Below are positions 23,491 to 34,753 of a stretch of DNA of 64,000 bases, one piece after another (position 1 is the first letter of the stretch; each line of letters begins with the position of its first letter). The stretch is taken from contig JAPFBL010000104.1 in assembly GCA_026182355.1 (NCBI GenBank), positions 558,001 through 622,000 on the forward strand, given 5' to 3'. The stretch is from Hermatobates lingyangjiaoensis (Eukaryota > Arthropoda > Insecta > Hemiptera > Hermatobatidae). The notes beneath the pieces are model-generated. The model saw only the letters and a program-made list of their open reading frames with translations, was not told the DNA's origin and ran no database searches. The translations under genes and the position numbers were made by a program.

Positions 23491-25944
23491 GCACCTTTCT
23501 TTTGTGCTTCATATATAAATGTTACTATCACATAGTAAAAACCAACTCTGGCACTATTATTTAAAATAAAATCTCGAAAAGATACAAAATTATAGTGATA
23601 TTTTGTAAACAAAAGCGAGAAGAAAAGTTGATTTGAATGTAAAGGTTGAGTCGAGAAGAGAGTTAAAATAGAACGTTATCAGATCTACTGCAGCTTCAGT
23701 GACCTCCGTCTTTTAATTACTTTGCGACATTATGCGAAAAACTTATAATTACTACCATACATCTCAGAGTAAACAGTCCAGCAACGTTAGCGAACTACCG
23801 CCGCAAACAACCTAACTCTTTCTATTTGTTATTAATTTTCTTATCTCAATATGAATTTACGACAAGTTTTCTAAGTTATCAATTTAACGATCTGAGTTAA
23901 TTAAAAAGTTCCTTTTTTTATATATAACACTTAACGATTTATATTAATTTTTCAGGATTGTTAGTAGCACAGAGATAAGTAGATGTATTATTACATCACA
24001 CCTTGTATATTTCCATCTCTACTCTAACCATTTCACAACTCCTCCATTATGAAGAGACTACTTAATGAATGAATGAGTTAAATCAGTCAGCTTGTCTATT
24101 AGTTAGTGTCTTAATAATCGGCAACGTACCAGTACGCGGCATTTAAAGCTGTACTTGAAATAACAGAAAAGCAAATCAATGCTAAGTATAATCTCAAATT
24201 TTATACCTAATAATAAAGTAAACATTCATCTTTGAGGACTATGTATTGAGTTCCAAACTTTATTTGATGGATGCATAGGTGCATAAGCCCTGTTTCCTTA
24301 TTTCAAGGACCAGTGATAAGAATTAATTTAAAACTTCTTTGTCCACCTTTTATCTTGCTCTTCAGCCAAAATATTTCCCTGACATTTGTCATTAATATAT
24401 TTCAATGCTCAGGCACAATGCAAATCGAAAAAGTTCTTGTTCTCGCTTGTACCGCAATAATTTTCATGTGTAGCAATTAAGGGATTATTAAAGTAACTGG
24501 TGTAATATGTAAAAACTGTTGAAAATATAAAATATAAACATATATTCAAAGATCAGAGTTTCTTAAATTTCAACTTTGTGAAACAAGGTAATGCAATGAC
24601 AATGTGAGGCACAGACGGTACCACTCATCCAGACGCCAAAAAAAATTGCAACACTGCTGCTATCAATGTTACCAACGGGATGTTAAATTACTACTTGATC
24701 ATTAAATATATTTTTTCATTTCCACAGATTTTTCCAAATTTGTCTTTTGCAAAATTTTTTAACATATACTCCGTTATAGTTTTATGCCTAGGTATTTCTA
24801 ATGTTTTGGTATTGTCTTTGTCCATCTCATTTCCTGAAGTTGAGAATTTGCATTCAGTCGTAATCCATTTTTCTTTCTGCCCTGTTGTCTTTAGGTAGTT
24901 TATAAGGTGAGATTTTCCCCTTCTATCTACGCAAGATTGCCGTTTTGTATCTATGTTTTAATTCACTTCCTGTTTGTTTGATTTAGTGTTATCAACAGTT
25001 TGTGCCTGAAAACTATATATTACATTTCTGTAGTATTAGCCTAAACGATTCATATTTTATTGTTGTTAGCATTAAATATTATTTCCATGCCTCTTTAATA
25101 TGGCTACGTTTTGTTTGTTATTTCTTCTATCTATCTTAGTCTTACTCATCTGTTTCTCCATGTAAATATTTGAAATGTATTGTTTGTTATAACACTGCGA
25201 GAAAAACGGTCTAACTTTTAGCAGGCTGTTTATATAACAGACCAGTTTAAAAACTGGTTAATCAGATATGATTATATGCAAAGCCTGATGACCATTTGTT
25301 ACTGTAATTAAGTAGATTTTATTATTATCACGATTACAGCAGTTACATTCGATATTGAGCCAGAGCCAACTAGACGGATTTTTATTGTTGCCTAACATTA
25401 ATCACGTTTTTACACTCAGACTGCTTCAAATTAATTATAAACATTCCTTTGTGGTTACGCCCACCTTTTCAATTTCACTAAACGAAAGCCTTGAATTGAT
25501 CTGAATCATATAAACTATATAAAATCATATAAAATGCTGTTGAATGTTTCATTTTACATCTAGTAAAGCAGAATATAAATTGTTCTATGAATCTTTAACT
25601 AACTCTAATCATTCATTGTAACCAACTCTATTATGCATAAGACAGATTATCACTGCAGTGACAAAGATTGGGAGCGTGTTTCAGTTTATCTCTACATCCT
25701 ACCTCCAGTTCTAACAACCAACTCGTTATAACTTATTTTATACATATAATAATTTACATTTGTCAAGTTATCACTGCTCTAATATTCATTATAATTTGAT
25801 TTTCGTAACATCGTTTAACTAGATTAATTCGATGTTGTAAAGTTAAAAACTATGGCTTTAGTACCAAAAAACCTTCTGCTTCTATAGATAACCCCTGCTG
25901 TCAAGTTATTGATCAAATGTATAATACAATTAATACAAGTTAAA
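23491..25944. other. AT-rich stretch, nothing recognised
   Basis: Short frames at 24271-24480 and 24680-24898 lack motifs and splice context. No dispersed repeat of the families above was seen. Confidence 0.45.
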
Positions 25945-26099
25945 AAGAGAGAGAGAGAGAGAGATACATATTAAATGAGTAAAGGGGAGTTATTGAGAGA
26001 AAGAGAGTGTGATTAAGAGAGAGAAATTGATGGAGTGAGCGTATAAGAGAGTGCGACGTGCGACTGATATGTATCAATACGAGAGGTACTGAGAGGAGG

Positions 26100-26131
<32 letters not shown>

Positions 26132-26137
26132 GAGAGG

Positions 26138-26177
<40 letters not shown>

Positions 26178-26390
26178 CTGACAATGATTGTTATAGAATG
26201 AATGAGAGGGAAAATAAAGTATATATGATCGGTGAGTAAATAATAATTAATAGTAGAGAATGAGTGAATGAAAGAGCCTGAGTCAGTGAAACAAAATGAG
26301 AGAGGCAGTGAGTAAGAAAAACTGTGATGAGTAGAGAGTAAGTGAGAGCGATCAGAGTCAGTGAGAAAGAATTGCTTGCTACTAAAAAAA
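25945..26390. repeat. GA-rich purine block
   Basis: Pure GA tracts at 25949-25965 and about 26098-26174 are embedded in a strand that stays strongly purine-biased for about 440 bp, with GAGTGA/GAGAGA words. The section around 26185-26270 recurs at 27365-27440. The 165-codon minus-strand frame is a serine/leucine-rich translation of this repeat and not a gene. Confidence 0.9.
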
Positions 26391-26788
26391 CAAATAAGAA
26401 AATTTATAATAAATTGACATGATTTACGAATTATCAATAAATTGTTAATTAGTATTTATTCATGTTGATTTCAGAATAAACATATCCTAAACCTTTAATA
26501 CCTAGGTAAATACGCCTTATTAATCAATTCAAAACATACATGTTTACATTCAATGGGTCACTGCTAAATCAGCATTACAAAAGTAATATATTACATTGAA
26601 TAAAATTCGAAATAAATCGAATTTTTTGAAATAACTCGAAAAATGAAAGAATTATGGATGTATGCATGTCATCATTTTTCACACTGGATCTTGTAATCAC
26701 TTGAATTTTTTTAAATAAATTCTACAGAATCTAAATGTCGCATTAATATTTCCAATAAATTATACGTCTGAAAATAAAATATAATGAA

Positions 26789-26824
<36 letters not shown>

Positions 26825-27309
26825 CTTCTAGTATACTTAAAAGTATAATGAAGTAATTATAGGAAGATATAAAAGCATAATAATTGTGACAAAGTAAGAC
26901 AAATGTAGTGGAATTTGACTACTTTGTGATACTGAATTTGAATAACGAACCAAGAGGGGTAATGTATACTGATAAAAATAAATACATAAATTAAACAAAC
27001 ATAAAGCAAATTTGTATTGTGTTTAAATTTAATTCATGGTAGACTTGGTTTAAAGAAATGAACAAGAATACGCAAGACTTAGGGATGAGTAAATGGGGAC
27101 ATTACTAACAGCAGCTAGTTCATTTAATAATTGATTTTTATCCTACAATTCTATCCTGAGATTTTGACGATTTCACATATTTTGATGTCTTCTAAGTACT
27201 CTATTGACGATTATAACCCTGTGTTTGTATGTATGTGTGTGATTTCTATCTCTAAATTGTTTATTCTCTAATATCCCTATATTCTCAATTATATTTATCA
27301 TGCATAAGA
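26391..27309. other. AT-rich stretch with TA array
   Basis: A TA array lies at about 26796-26824. No gene was seen. Confidence 0.5.
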
Positions 27310-27445
27310 GGAGATAGAGAGGGGAGAGAGAGAGAGAGAGAGAGAGGGGGAGAGTGAAAGATGATTATTACAGAATGAATGAGAGGGAAAATAAATTGTA
27401 GATGATCGGTGAGTGAATAATAGTGAATGGGAGAGAGAATTAATC
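27310..27445. repeat. Second GA block with duplicated flank
   Basis: A GA tract is followed by AGAATGAATGAGAGGGAAAA and GATGATCGGTGAGTGAATAA, a diverged copy of the sequence after the GA tract at 26.2 kb. The pair shows that the GA tract and its flank were copied together. Confidence 0.8.
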
Positions 27446-27985
27446 TAAGTAGTTGTGTGAACTAGTGCCTCGTTCACACAAGTTTATGCATAAAATTTTG
27501 TCATCTGTTCTATAACTAAACCTAATATAAAATCTGTCAAATCAATTGATGTTTTTGGTTTTATTTAATCATGGCTATGGCACAGATGTAATTTCAAACT
27601 TTAAAGAAAAGTTCAAACACATAAATTGTGAATTTAAAAATTACTTCCATTTATAGTGGCTATATCCATTTTCCAATTCGTCTATTCCCCTGATCCCAGG
27701 CACCCATATGTGAGTTAAATTATATTTAGAATTTTATTAATAATTTCTGACCCACCCAAGAGTCAGAATCTTTGATTCTTTAAGCTTTGAATCCAAGAAA
27801 TTATTTCTAATCCATTAGAAATTCTAATTGATAATACTTTAATTAGTATAATATTAATGCATAATCTTAATCATGCTTTAATTACTTGCATAATACTTAA
27901 TGAGTAGCAATATATCTAGCAACATATTGACTATATTATTAATATTTCGTTCTATTAAATTGTTGAACAATTTTCCCCCTTTGAG
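27446..27985. other. AT-rich sequence, probable intron
   Basis: It immediately precedes the candidate exon at 27986 and ends in a pyrimidine tract TTTTCCCCCTTT before GAG. No other feature was seen. Confidence 0.4.
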
Positions 27986-28017
27986 GCGTTTTCAAATCAT
28001 AACAGTTTCAAGAGGCT
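27986..28017 (+). CDS. Candidate penultimate exon (32 nt) of an unidentified gene
   Basis: A pyrimidine tract and AG end at 27985. The exon then encodes AFSNHNSFKR plus two bases and is followed by a consensus donor CT|GTAAGTG at 28018. Those two bases join the first base of the next exon (28279) to make a Leu codon, and the frame stays open to a stop. The intron between them is 261 bp. The upstream acceptor is GAG rather than the favoured CAG, and the next exon upstream was not identified, so the exon start is the least certain point. Confidence 0.4.
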
Positions 28018-28278
28018 GTAAGTGCCCTCATTCTTTATAAACAACCTAAGGAAGGGATTGATAAAATATCAATATTCTATTTTCATGTAATTTCTGTCAT
28101 GCTACATTGACGTTAAGGTAGTTCTTAATATGAATCTGTTACGAAGTAAAAAAAAAATGTTTCCATAAACAAAAGATGGAAACATTTTAAAAACTATGTT
28201 TAAAACATTTTAAAAACATTTAAAAACTAACTATGTGTCTATTATAGCACAATTTTTTTTTTTTTTTTTTTTTTTCAG

Positions 28279-28384
28279 GAATGAGGGTCTGCCAGAAAAC
28301 TACACTAGTTCCGCTGATTCTTCAAGGAAATATTGTGTCTTTCAAATGTCGCCGCCAACTACCTTTCCTGAGGTCGACAGTTAA
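28279..28384 (+). CDS. Candidate terminal coding exon of an unidentified gene
   Basis: It is preceded by a run of about 20 T and CAG (28276-28278), a very strong 3' splice site. After one base that completes a split codon, 34 codons read NEGLPENYTSSADSSRK, then YCVFQMSPP and TTFPEVDS before TAA at 28382-28384. Codon use is mixed and GC-richer than the flanks. AATAAA follows at 28511, about 127 bases after the stop. The tail is rich in S, T and P and has no transmembrane segment, as in a flexible cytoplasmic C-terminus. I do not recognise the protein. A longer frame at 28281-28469 in another phase lacks this splice support. Confidence 0.5.
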
Positions 28385-28510
28385 AATGATCGAAATATTG
28401 AATGTGAGTCCTAGTATTTGTTTTTCATTCGTATTTCTCAAAGTTTTCAAAGTATCTAGTACTTTATAGTAGTTAGGAAGAAAAATTGGTGCTCAAAAAC
28501 TATAAATAGT

Positions 28511-28516
28511 AATAAA
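28511..28516 (+). terminator. Candidate poly(A) signal
   Basis: AATAAA lies about 127 bases after the stop codon of the candidate terminal exon. AATAAA is frequent by chance in AT-rich DNA, so the support comes only from its position. Confidence 0.35.
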
Positions 28517-29975
28517 AAGGACATACCAAGAGGTAATATTGCATAAAAACAATGCGGATTAACTGTTACATAATCTCTATTTTATATTGTCGTATTCATT
28601 GGATTCATCAAGCGGTGTGACCTCAAAATAAAAAAAAATGAATTCACACCCTTCCACATACAGCGATTATCAATGAAATGTAAAAAAATTGGGGTCAGAA
28701 ACCTCAAAACTTTGATACTGGTCGAAAACTTGAAAAGAATTTCTTTTCATGATATTTGTATGTACTTTAATTATAGTAGCATAAGAATCAAAAGTCTAAT
28801 GGCTCTTTAATTTTAAAACAGAATACACTGTAGTGACTTAAATTTTTGCAACAAATACCTACCCTAAACCTGGGCAATGGTATGTATGACATTGAAATCT
28901 CACGTGCATGTTCACGGTGTCCAGATTCAGTGTTTTTACCCTCTACTAAACAAGTTCATTACTCTTCCCTAAACTTTTAAACAAGTAATAAAGTTTTATT
29001 TCGTAAAACCTATTCAACACATCTGTCATAACAAATATAAAGTTGGATTTTGCCTTGTTGCATGGCTCAAGTTTAGGCAAAATTCTATTTCAGATATTTA
29101 GACTGAAATACAATTCCTTGTTCATTTCACGGTGGGATTGACGATAAGAAGTATTAAATTTCAACAATAGCGGATCTCCTTTCATACAGGCATTAACATC
29201 TTCAATTTTCAATTGCATCTTCAATATAAAGACATGCATGGTCACTCTCTTTAAAAGGATGAATTTTTGCAGGCGAAAATGTTTCTTACTCTCCTCTATG
29301 CTTTAAATGTTTCATTTTTTGAAATACTTCACTTTTGAAGTAATCATTGTCTACATGTAATCAGTGTTCCTAGTTTTCAATGAAAAATGAAACCTGCGAA
29401 AATAAACACAAAAATGTAAATTCAAATTTCTAATGGGGACAACACGTAATACGAGACAAGCATAAATCCAATTACTTCGCTTCAAGAAATAGATAAGTTT
29501 TACATCTCAACAATCGTTCACACAACCTTTCAATTCTCAGGTTATGTATAATCCATATCATCTTTCTTCACACAGCAATGTAAGCTGTGTGTAAAAAAGC
29601 AATGACAAAAGTAAATAACAAAGAATGTTTTAATCATTACCTTTTTTTAGCATTTATATCAGTGCCTTATTTATATTAACACCATCACGTGTGTATGGTG
29701 ATTATGTAACTCACTTCAAAACTTTGTCACCATTATTTATATTGTAAAATAACAGTTTGACAAAAGTTAAAATTTTAAACGAAATATTTATTTATTTGAA
29801 TCCTAAAGTTAGTCGTTGTAATACATGTTACAAGCAAATGTATGATGCAAAAGTTTATAAAATTGCTGGAGCCAAATATTCAATTTTAAAAGAGTAGAAG
29901 TTGTACTACATTGTGAGAAATGAAAATGTTTTGTTTCATCTTTAATACCAAATCCTGCAATTGTTTTATCATGTA
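28517..29975. other. AT-rich stretch, nothing recognised
   Basis: No gene or repeat was recognised downstream of the candidate gene end. Confidence 0.4.
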
Positions 29976-30330
29976 GGCCGACGACGGGGAATTGAGAGCG
30001 TTCTTTTGTTTAGAAATTTGCTCGAGCGAAGTTGACTCTCAGCAAAAGACAGTGGTGTTACCTCCGGGACACAACAGGGGGGTTGAAATCATTTGGAAGT
30101 GCTTTGGAAGGGGAGGTGGGGGGTGGCAAGGTAGCCCACTCCCCTCGGGTCATTATGTTTTCCTCTCTTTCCATTTTCTACTCTGACATCTCCAGCAAAA
30201 AATTACATTTCCCTCTTCTGTCTTTCCATTTCCTTGAAAAGATCGATCTCCTAAATGAGCCCCTCCTCCGCCCCCTCACATCCCCCCGCAAATCCAACTC
30301 AGTTTTTTCATTGTTCTTTTACGACTAGTG
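29976..30330. other. G-then-C skew island, possible exon at its start
   Basis: G:C is 26:8 over 30061-30120 and 10:48 over 30181-30300, the sharpest skew change in the window. A possible 3' splice site (TTTTATCATGTAG) ends at 29975, and a frame beginning ADDGELRAFFCLEICSSE runs to a weak donor (CAAG|GTAGCC) near 30130. The overlap of a skew island with a possible exon weakens the exon case. Confidence 0.45.
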
Positions 30331-32279
30331 CCCTTCATTCCAGATTAAGCATTAGCAAAGAAAGAACAAAATATTTTTAATAAAGAGACACTTTTTTAAA
30401 GGCTTCTTTTCAGGATGTAATTTTTACTTTCCGACAAAAATGAAATTAAAAAAAACTTTTACATACTTTAGGAATCGATCCAATCCTTCTAATATATGCC
30501 CATTTACCGTAGAGAAAGTGTTCATTGTTTATATAAAAATGTACATGGTCACTTTAGCCCCACCCACCTCCAATGGTATATAAACAGCTATGACATATTC
30601 GGTGATGTAGGCTTATTTTACCTTAAGTAAACGTCTTATCAAACTCATTCACAGTCAAATGATTAAAGTGGTTTTATTTAAGGAGAGTATGTAAATTTTT
30701 CCAACTTTAACGAAAATGTAGTCATTGTTAAACTACGGACTTAAGAGGAAGTAGAAATAGACCTTAATATTCTTAAATTCTTTAATTTTTTTCTTAAAAT
30801 ACTATACAAGTATTAACGTTTGGTAGATATAGTATTTAAAATTGTATTATTCTAGAGCTGAATTTACAAAACTCATCCTTCATTGAAGAAGGTCGTTGCT
30901 GATTGATCATTGAATTGGTGCTATAAAGCTACCAAAAAATGTGTTATATCTTCGTTGTATGACGCAGTAGTATCCTTCATAATGTTGCTAAAGTTAATTC
31001 TTAGCTATGTTCTAACATACAATCAAGCGATTTCAGGTGTAAAGCTTCCTGAAAATAAATGACAGTAGATGAGCAGTAAGGGTTGAAGAAGAATTACAAC
31101 TATGATTGCTTTACATTCTTTTCATAGGCATGTCATCCCTATCAGAGGTTTTTTCTTTACTTTGCCACTTTTGATGATAATTTCAAATATAAAATATCAT
31201 AATTTTATAATCATCTGTTCTTAAAGAAAAAAAAGTTGTATATTGACAAAAAGTTAATCTATTTAATAATGACAGAGTTAATTTTTTAATGTTATAAATT
31301 ATTTCATAATGAAAGGTAAATACAACGTTTATAATGTTGTATTTACAAGTAATATTATATAGGTCAGAACAGTTCGATAGAAGGTTGACAAAAAGTGTTA
31401 AACACCCAATTAAGAAATCTTATTCTGATAATAATAATAATTGTTGAGAGGATATACCCAAAAAACTCTCAACATATTGCAATATACTTTTCTTTATGGT
31501 ACAGCGTAATTTTAAGAATATGTATTAGGGGATTAAAGAAATGATCATACCAGATCATTGAATGTTAAGCAATTCGGGTTAAGTTTTAATGTTTATGTAA
31601 TAGATGTTATGTGCTAAGAAATATGTATGTACTTATGGAGCTATGAAATATGGGTTCAGTATTAGGGGTTCTGAAATAAGTTTATATGATAAGTTTATGC
31701 ATTTAGTTATATAATAAGAGATCTGTATTAAGGGCTATTTAATAAGGGCAAAGAACTAAGACTGATCGGCTTACTATACAAGGGTTCAAATCATAACCCT
31801 TAGTAGTATCCATTATGTATATCTAACGATGAGTTGCCGACGATTATGTATATCGTGCACAATTGGGATAACCTTCTTAAACCTACTTGTTGAAAACCAA
31901 CTTCATGATATAATAACTAAAATAACAATGTCACTCTCATTTCTTGCTTATATGAAGTGTAGACAAATAAAGGATGATGAAACAACATAAATAAATGAAA
32001 CAACACAACCAGTGAGAAAAGAGGTCTCAGATATGTCGTTTTGTCCTTTCAGCTTATACTAAAATATACCTCATAAACTAAAAATGTTTAACGTACGATA
32101 TACTTATCAGCTGTATTGAATATAACAAAAGTGTATTATTTTTTCTTCATCTGTATTAATAATAAAACTAGTATTCATATTTAAAATCTTACAATATCAT
32201 TTTTGGATCCTTAATGTCTACCTATGGCTTGCAGTTGAATCATTGAATCATAGAAAGGATTAAAGCAAAAAAAAAATAC
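30331..32279. other. AT-rich stretch, nothing recognised
   Basis: Nearly 2 kb with no supportable gene, SINE, LINE or fold-back. Confidence 0.45.
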
Positions 32280-32599
32280 AAAAACGGCTGAGGAGGTGAG
32301 TCCTGTTTTGATATTAAAACGTGCACCCAGCTTTTCAGCCATATCACGGATAATAGCAGAACAGATCGATGCTTTTTAGCGTGAAAGCTCTTTCGCCGCA
32401 TCTTGGAGACACCAAGCGCTATCCTAGGATAGAAACAATGTAAGCCTCCGAGATACGCCCGAGGTGGACCACGCGGAGGCGAGCTTCCACGAACCCTACA
32501 TCACTCACGTCATGCCATAAAATCATAATACCATAACCAGAACTAAAACAAAACCAGCCAAAGAACCTCATCCAAAATCAGAAAAGACATAAAGAAAAA

Positions 32600-33010
32600 C
32601 AAACCTTCAATAAAAACAAAAACACTGTAAAGCTTAAAAACAGAAAACTAAAAGAAAAACACACAACCACTGTAAGTACATAAAAACTCGAAAGAAAGAG
32701 CCCTCTACGTAAGACCACGAAGCACTAATCGCCAGGACAACGGTGCTTAACTCTAGCTCACATTGGGCGGTGTGACTCCCGGCATCTTACGTCGTAACCA
32801 AAACAGAAAACACAGAAAATCCCCTAATAAAAACAAAAAGCTCTGTAACACTCAAACTAAGAGAAAACCCGCAGCCACTGTGAGCAGGAAAAATTTCAAT
32901 AGAAAAATCCTTCTACATACGGCCCCAGGGCACTAATCTCCCTGACGGCGGCGCTTAAATCAGGCACACGTTGGGCGGTGTGGCACCCGGCGTATTACGT
33001 CGTCTCCTTA
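32600..33010 (-). repeat. Two tandem units in the LINE 3' region
   Basis: Units of about 210 bp, roughly 32600-32800 and 32810-33005, share AATAAAAACAAAAA, CACTAATC, the TTGGGCGGTGTG word and TTACGTCGT. The outer unit still encodes a recognisable copy of the ORF end on the minus strand (PGVTPPNV against PGATPPNV). Tandem 3' repeats occur in several LINE lineages. Confidence 0.75.
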
Positions 33011-33338
33011 TTCGATATATGAACTTGAAAAATTCCTTCTTATCTTGCGTGAGAGCTCTTCGATATGTCTCAGCCACAAATCTTCCGGTTGACATCTCAT
33101 AGGCGAATCTCTCATTAGCATATCTGGGACACTCCTCCAGGATATGGGCCACACTCTCCTGCGGGGCTCCACAGCAACAAGCTGGGCTATCACACCTCTT
33201 AAACCTGGAGAGGTACGCTCCGAAATCGCCATGCCCACTAAGGACCTGAGCCAACCAATGCTCAGTTGGTAGGTCGGACATACGTACCCTCGCCTCCACA
33301 CCAGGAAAGAGGGGATGCGCCCACAAAAATGTACACAA
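32955..33338 (-). CDS. LINE ORF2 C-terminal fragment
   Basis: The 127-codon minus-strand frame has the features of the region after the RNase H domain in R1/Jockey-type LINE proteins: LSGHGDFGAYLSRF at residues 33-46, then a zinc-knuckle-like set with C49, C54 or C56, H65 and C70 in CDSPACCCG and HILEECPRY. This end of the protein is thought to bind template RNA. The annotated ATG is internal; a full-length protein would start several kilobases upstream. The frame is intact to its stop, so the copy is not very old. The overlapping frame at 33008-33418 is a shadow. Confidence 0.85.
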   Translation of the reverse strand: MCTFLWAHPLFPGVEARVRMSDLPTEHWLAQVLSGHGDFGAYLSRFKRCDSPACCCGAPQESVAHILEECPRYANERFAYEMSTGRFVAETYRRALTQDKKEFFKFIYRIRRRRNTPGATPPNVCLI

Positions 33339-33420
33339 GTATGAGTCTTTGTAGGAGTGATATACAGGAGTCTGACTAATAAGGAGTAAAACATGTTATC
33401 AATGTATCTGTCATACATAA

Positions 33421-33740
33421 AAACAACACTTGGTTCTCATCAAACAGGTCGTGCATGTTATCAGATTCATCGTATGTAGCTCAACATACACATGTCATTA
33501 TTCTCAAATATGATAATTATCAAGACAACACTACGTTATGCCTGTATTAAACATAACCTCACTAACCCCATCCAGTCTCCAATGCCAAGGAACTTGTCAT
33601 ACCATATCAGTATCCTGCTAAGAATTATTCAATTAGTTCGTACTCTAAACTAGCTTACTTAGAGACTCAGGTTATTTTATTCTCTAGAATTATAGTTTAT
33701 GATAAAAGAATCTATGTAATTTAATTAAAGAAAAACATGC
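33421..33740. other. AT-rich stretch, nothing recognised
   Basis: No gene or repeat was seen between the LINE and the direct repeat. Confidence 0.35.
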
Positions 33741-33854
33741 AATAGCATGTCTTAAGATTAGTAAATAACTTTTTCATAAAATTACAAGGACGAATCCAGC
33801 GTTACCGCATATTTTATGATTTTAGAAAATATGCCAGAGAAACAATTTAATTAA
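33741..33854 (+). repeat. Direct repeat, copy 1
   Basis: It shares about 110 bp with 34640-34753, including AATAACTTTTTCATAAAATT, CCAGCGTTACCGCATATTTT and ATATGCCAGAGAAACAATTT. The copies are about 900 bp apart with few differences. Confidence 0.9.
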
Positions 33855-34139
33855 AGATTTGGCAACCATTAAAATATTTTTAAAATTGTTTGATTTTTTT
33901 TATGTGCCTCTCAGCTGAAAAAGTTTTTAATCCGTTCTCAGATTTTATGAATTATACATTGATTCGTTTGAATAGCTGCGTAAGTTTTTGCTTTCTTGTT
34001 AGATCTTTTTTTTTTTCTTTCCGTGAATTAGGAAATATGAAATGTCCCATCAGATCGGTAGAGTGTATCAGATTGAAAAGATTTTCAGATTCGAGTCTAT
34101 AGATAAATTTTAGTTCTTCAGAGCTCGTGTGCAATTGTG

Positions 34140-34335
34140 TGCAAGAGGTGATGTTAATAACAATACACTAAAAGAAGTGGGACAGAGAATTCGTGAGACC
34201 GTTGGTTTGAAGGACGGCTTCAATAGTCTCCGATTCATCTACCTTCAATCCTGATTATCTCACTCCCTCTCACTCCAGAGCGCCTCAATAGCTCCCATCT
34301 ACTCCACTTCCCCTTTCAACTGCTTTACTAAACAA
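34140..34335. other. G-then-C skew island
   Basis: G:C per 60 bp is 16:8, 11:14 and 4:28 from 34141. The C half contains CTCACTCCCTCTCACTCCAG. It lies between the two direct repeats. Confidence 0.5.
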
Positions 34336-34639
34336 GTGTGAAATTTTTTGTTGCGGAAAATTGAAAGACGCCACTTTCAAAAGAAGGGTGAAAATCACAT
34401 CTCCCCCGATATATATACACATCTCATCTACACATCCAATATTCAATCTTACATTCTATTGAAATGGCTTCAATTACTACGTGAATTAATAACGATTCAA
34501 AATAAAATACAGCCCTAGTTCACGTAAATGTCTAACCTTCATATATAGCAATAACTATAAATTAATTATATGTTTTTGAATATTAATTAAGAGAATGATG
34601 TTCTTTTCATTTCGGTTTATAGTTATGTTTATCAGCAAT

Positions 34640-34753
34640 AGCATGACTTAAGAAGATCAGCTAAATAACTTTTTCATAAAATTACAAGGAAGAAATCCAG
34701 CGTTACCGCATATTTTATGATTTTAGAAAATATGCCAGAGAAACAATTTAATT
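34640..34753 (+). repeat. Direct repeat, copy 2
   Basis: Near-identical copy of 33741-33854 with a few substitutions and short indels at its 5' side. Confidence 0.9.

Larger units (their letters stand above)
32280..33420 (-). mobile_element. 5'-truncated LINE (R1/Jockey-like), 3' end
   Basis: The minus strand carries the C-terminal end of a non-LTR retrotransposon ORF2 (32955-33338) followed by GC-richer 3' untranslated sequence to about 32280. The last part of the ORF and the adjoining 3' region occur twice in tandem, about 210 bp apart: TTGGGCGGTGTG lies near 32765 and near 32971. The copy lacks reverse transcriptase and endonuclease sequence, as expected for truncated insertion during target-primed reverse transcription. 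A clear 3' tail or target-site duplication was not found. Confidence 0.75.

Noticed and set aside
25940..26437. 165-codon minus-strand frame, longest in the window
   Set aside because: Serine- and leucine-rich translation of GA repeats; no start context, domain or splice sites.
28281..28469. 62-codon plus-strand frame starting MRVCQKTTLV
   Set aside because: The overlapping phase is supported by an upstream exon joined in frame and is more protein-like; this one would read through without splice support.
33008..33418. 136-codon minus-strand frame overlapping the LINE
   Set aside because: Shadow of the LINE frame 32955-33338 in another phase; it has none of the LINE motifs.
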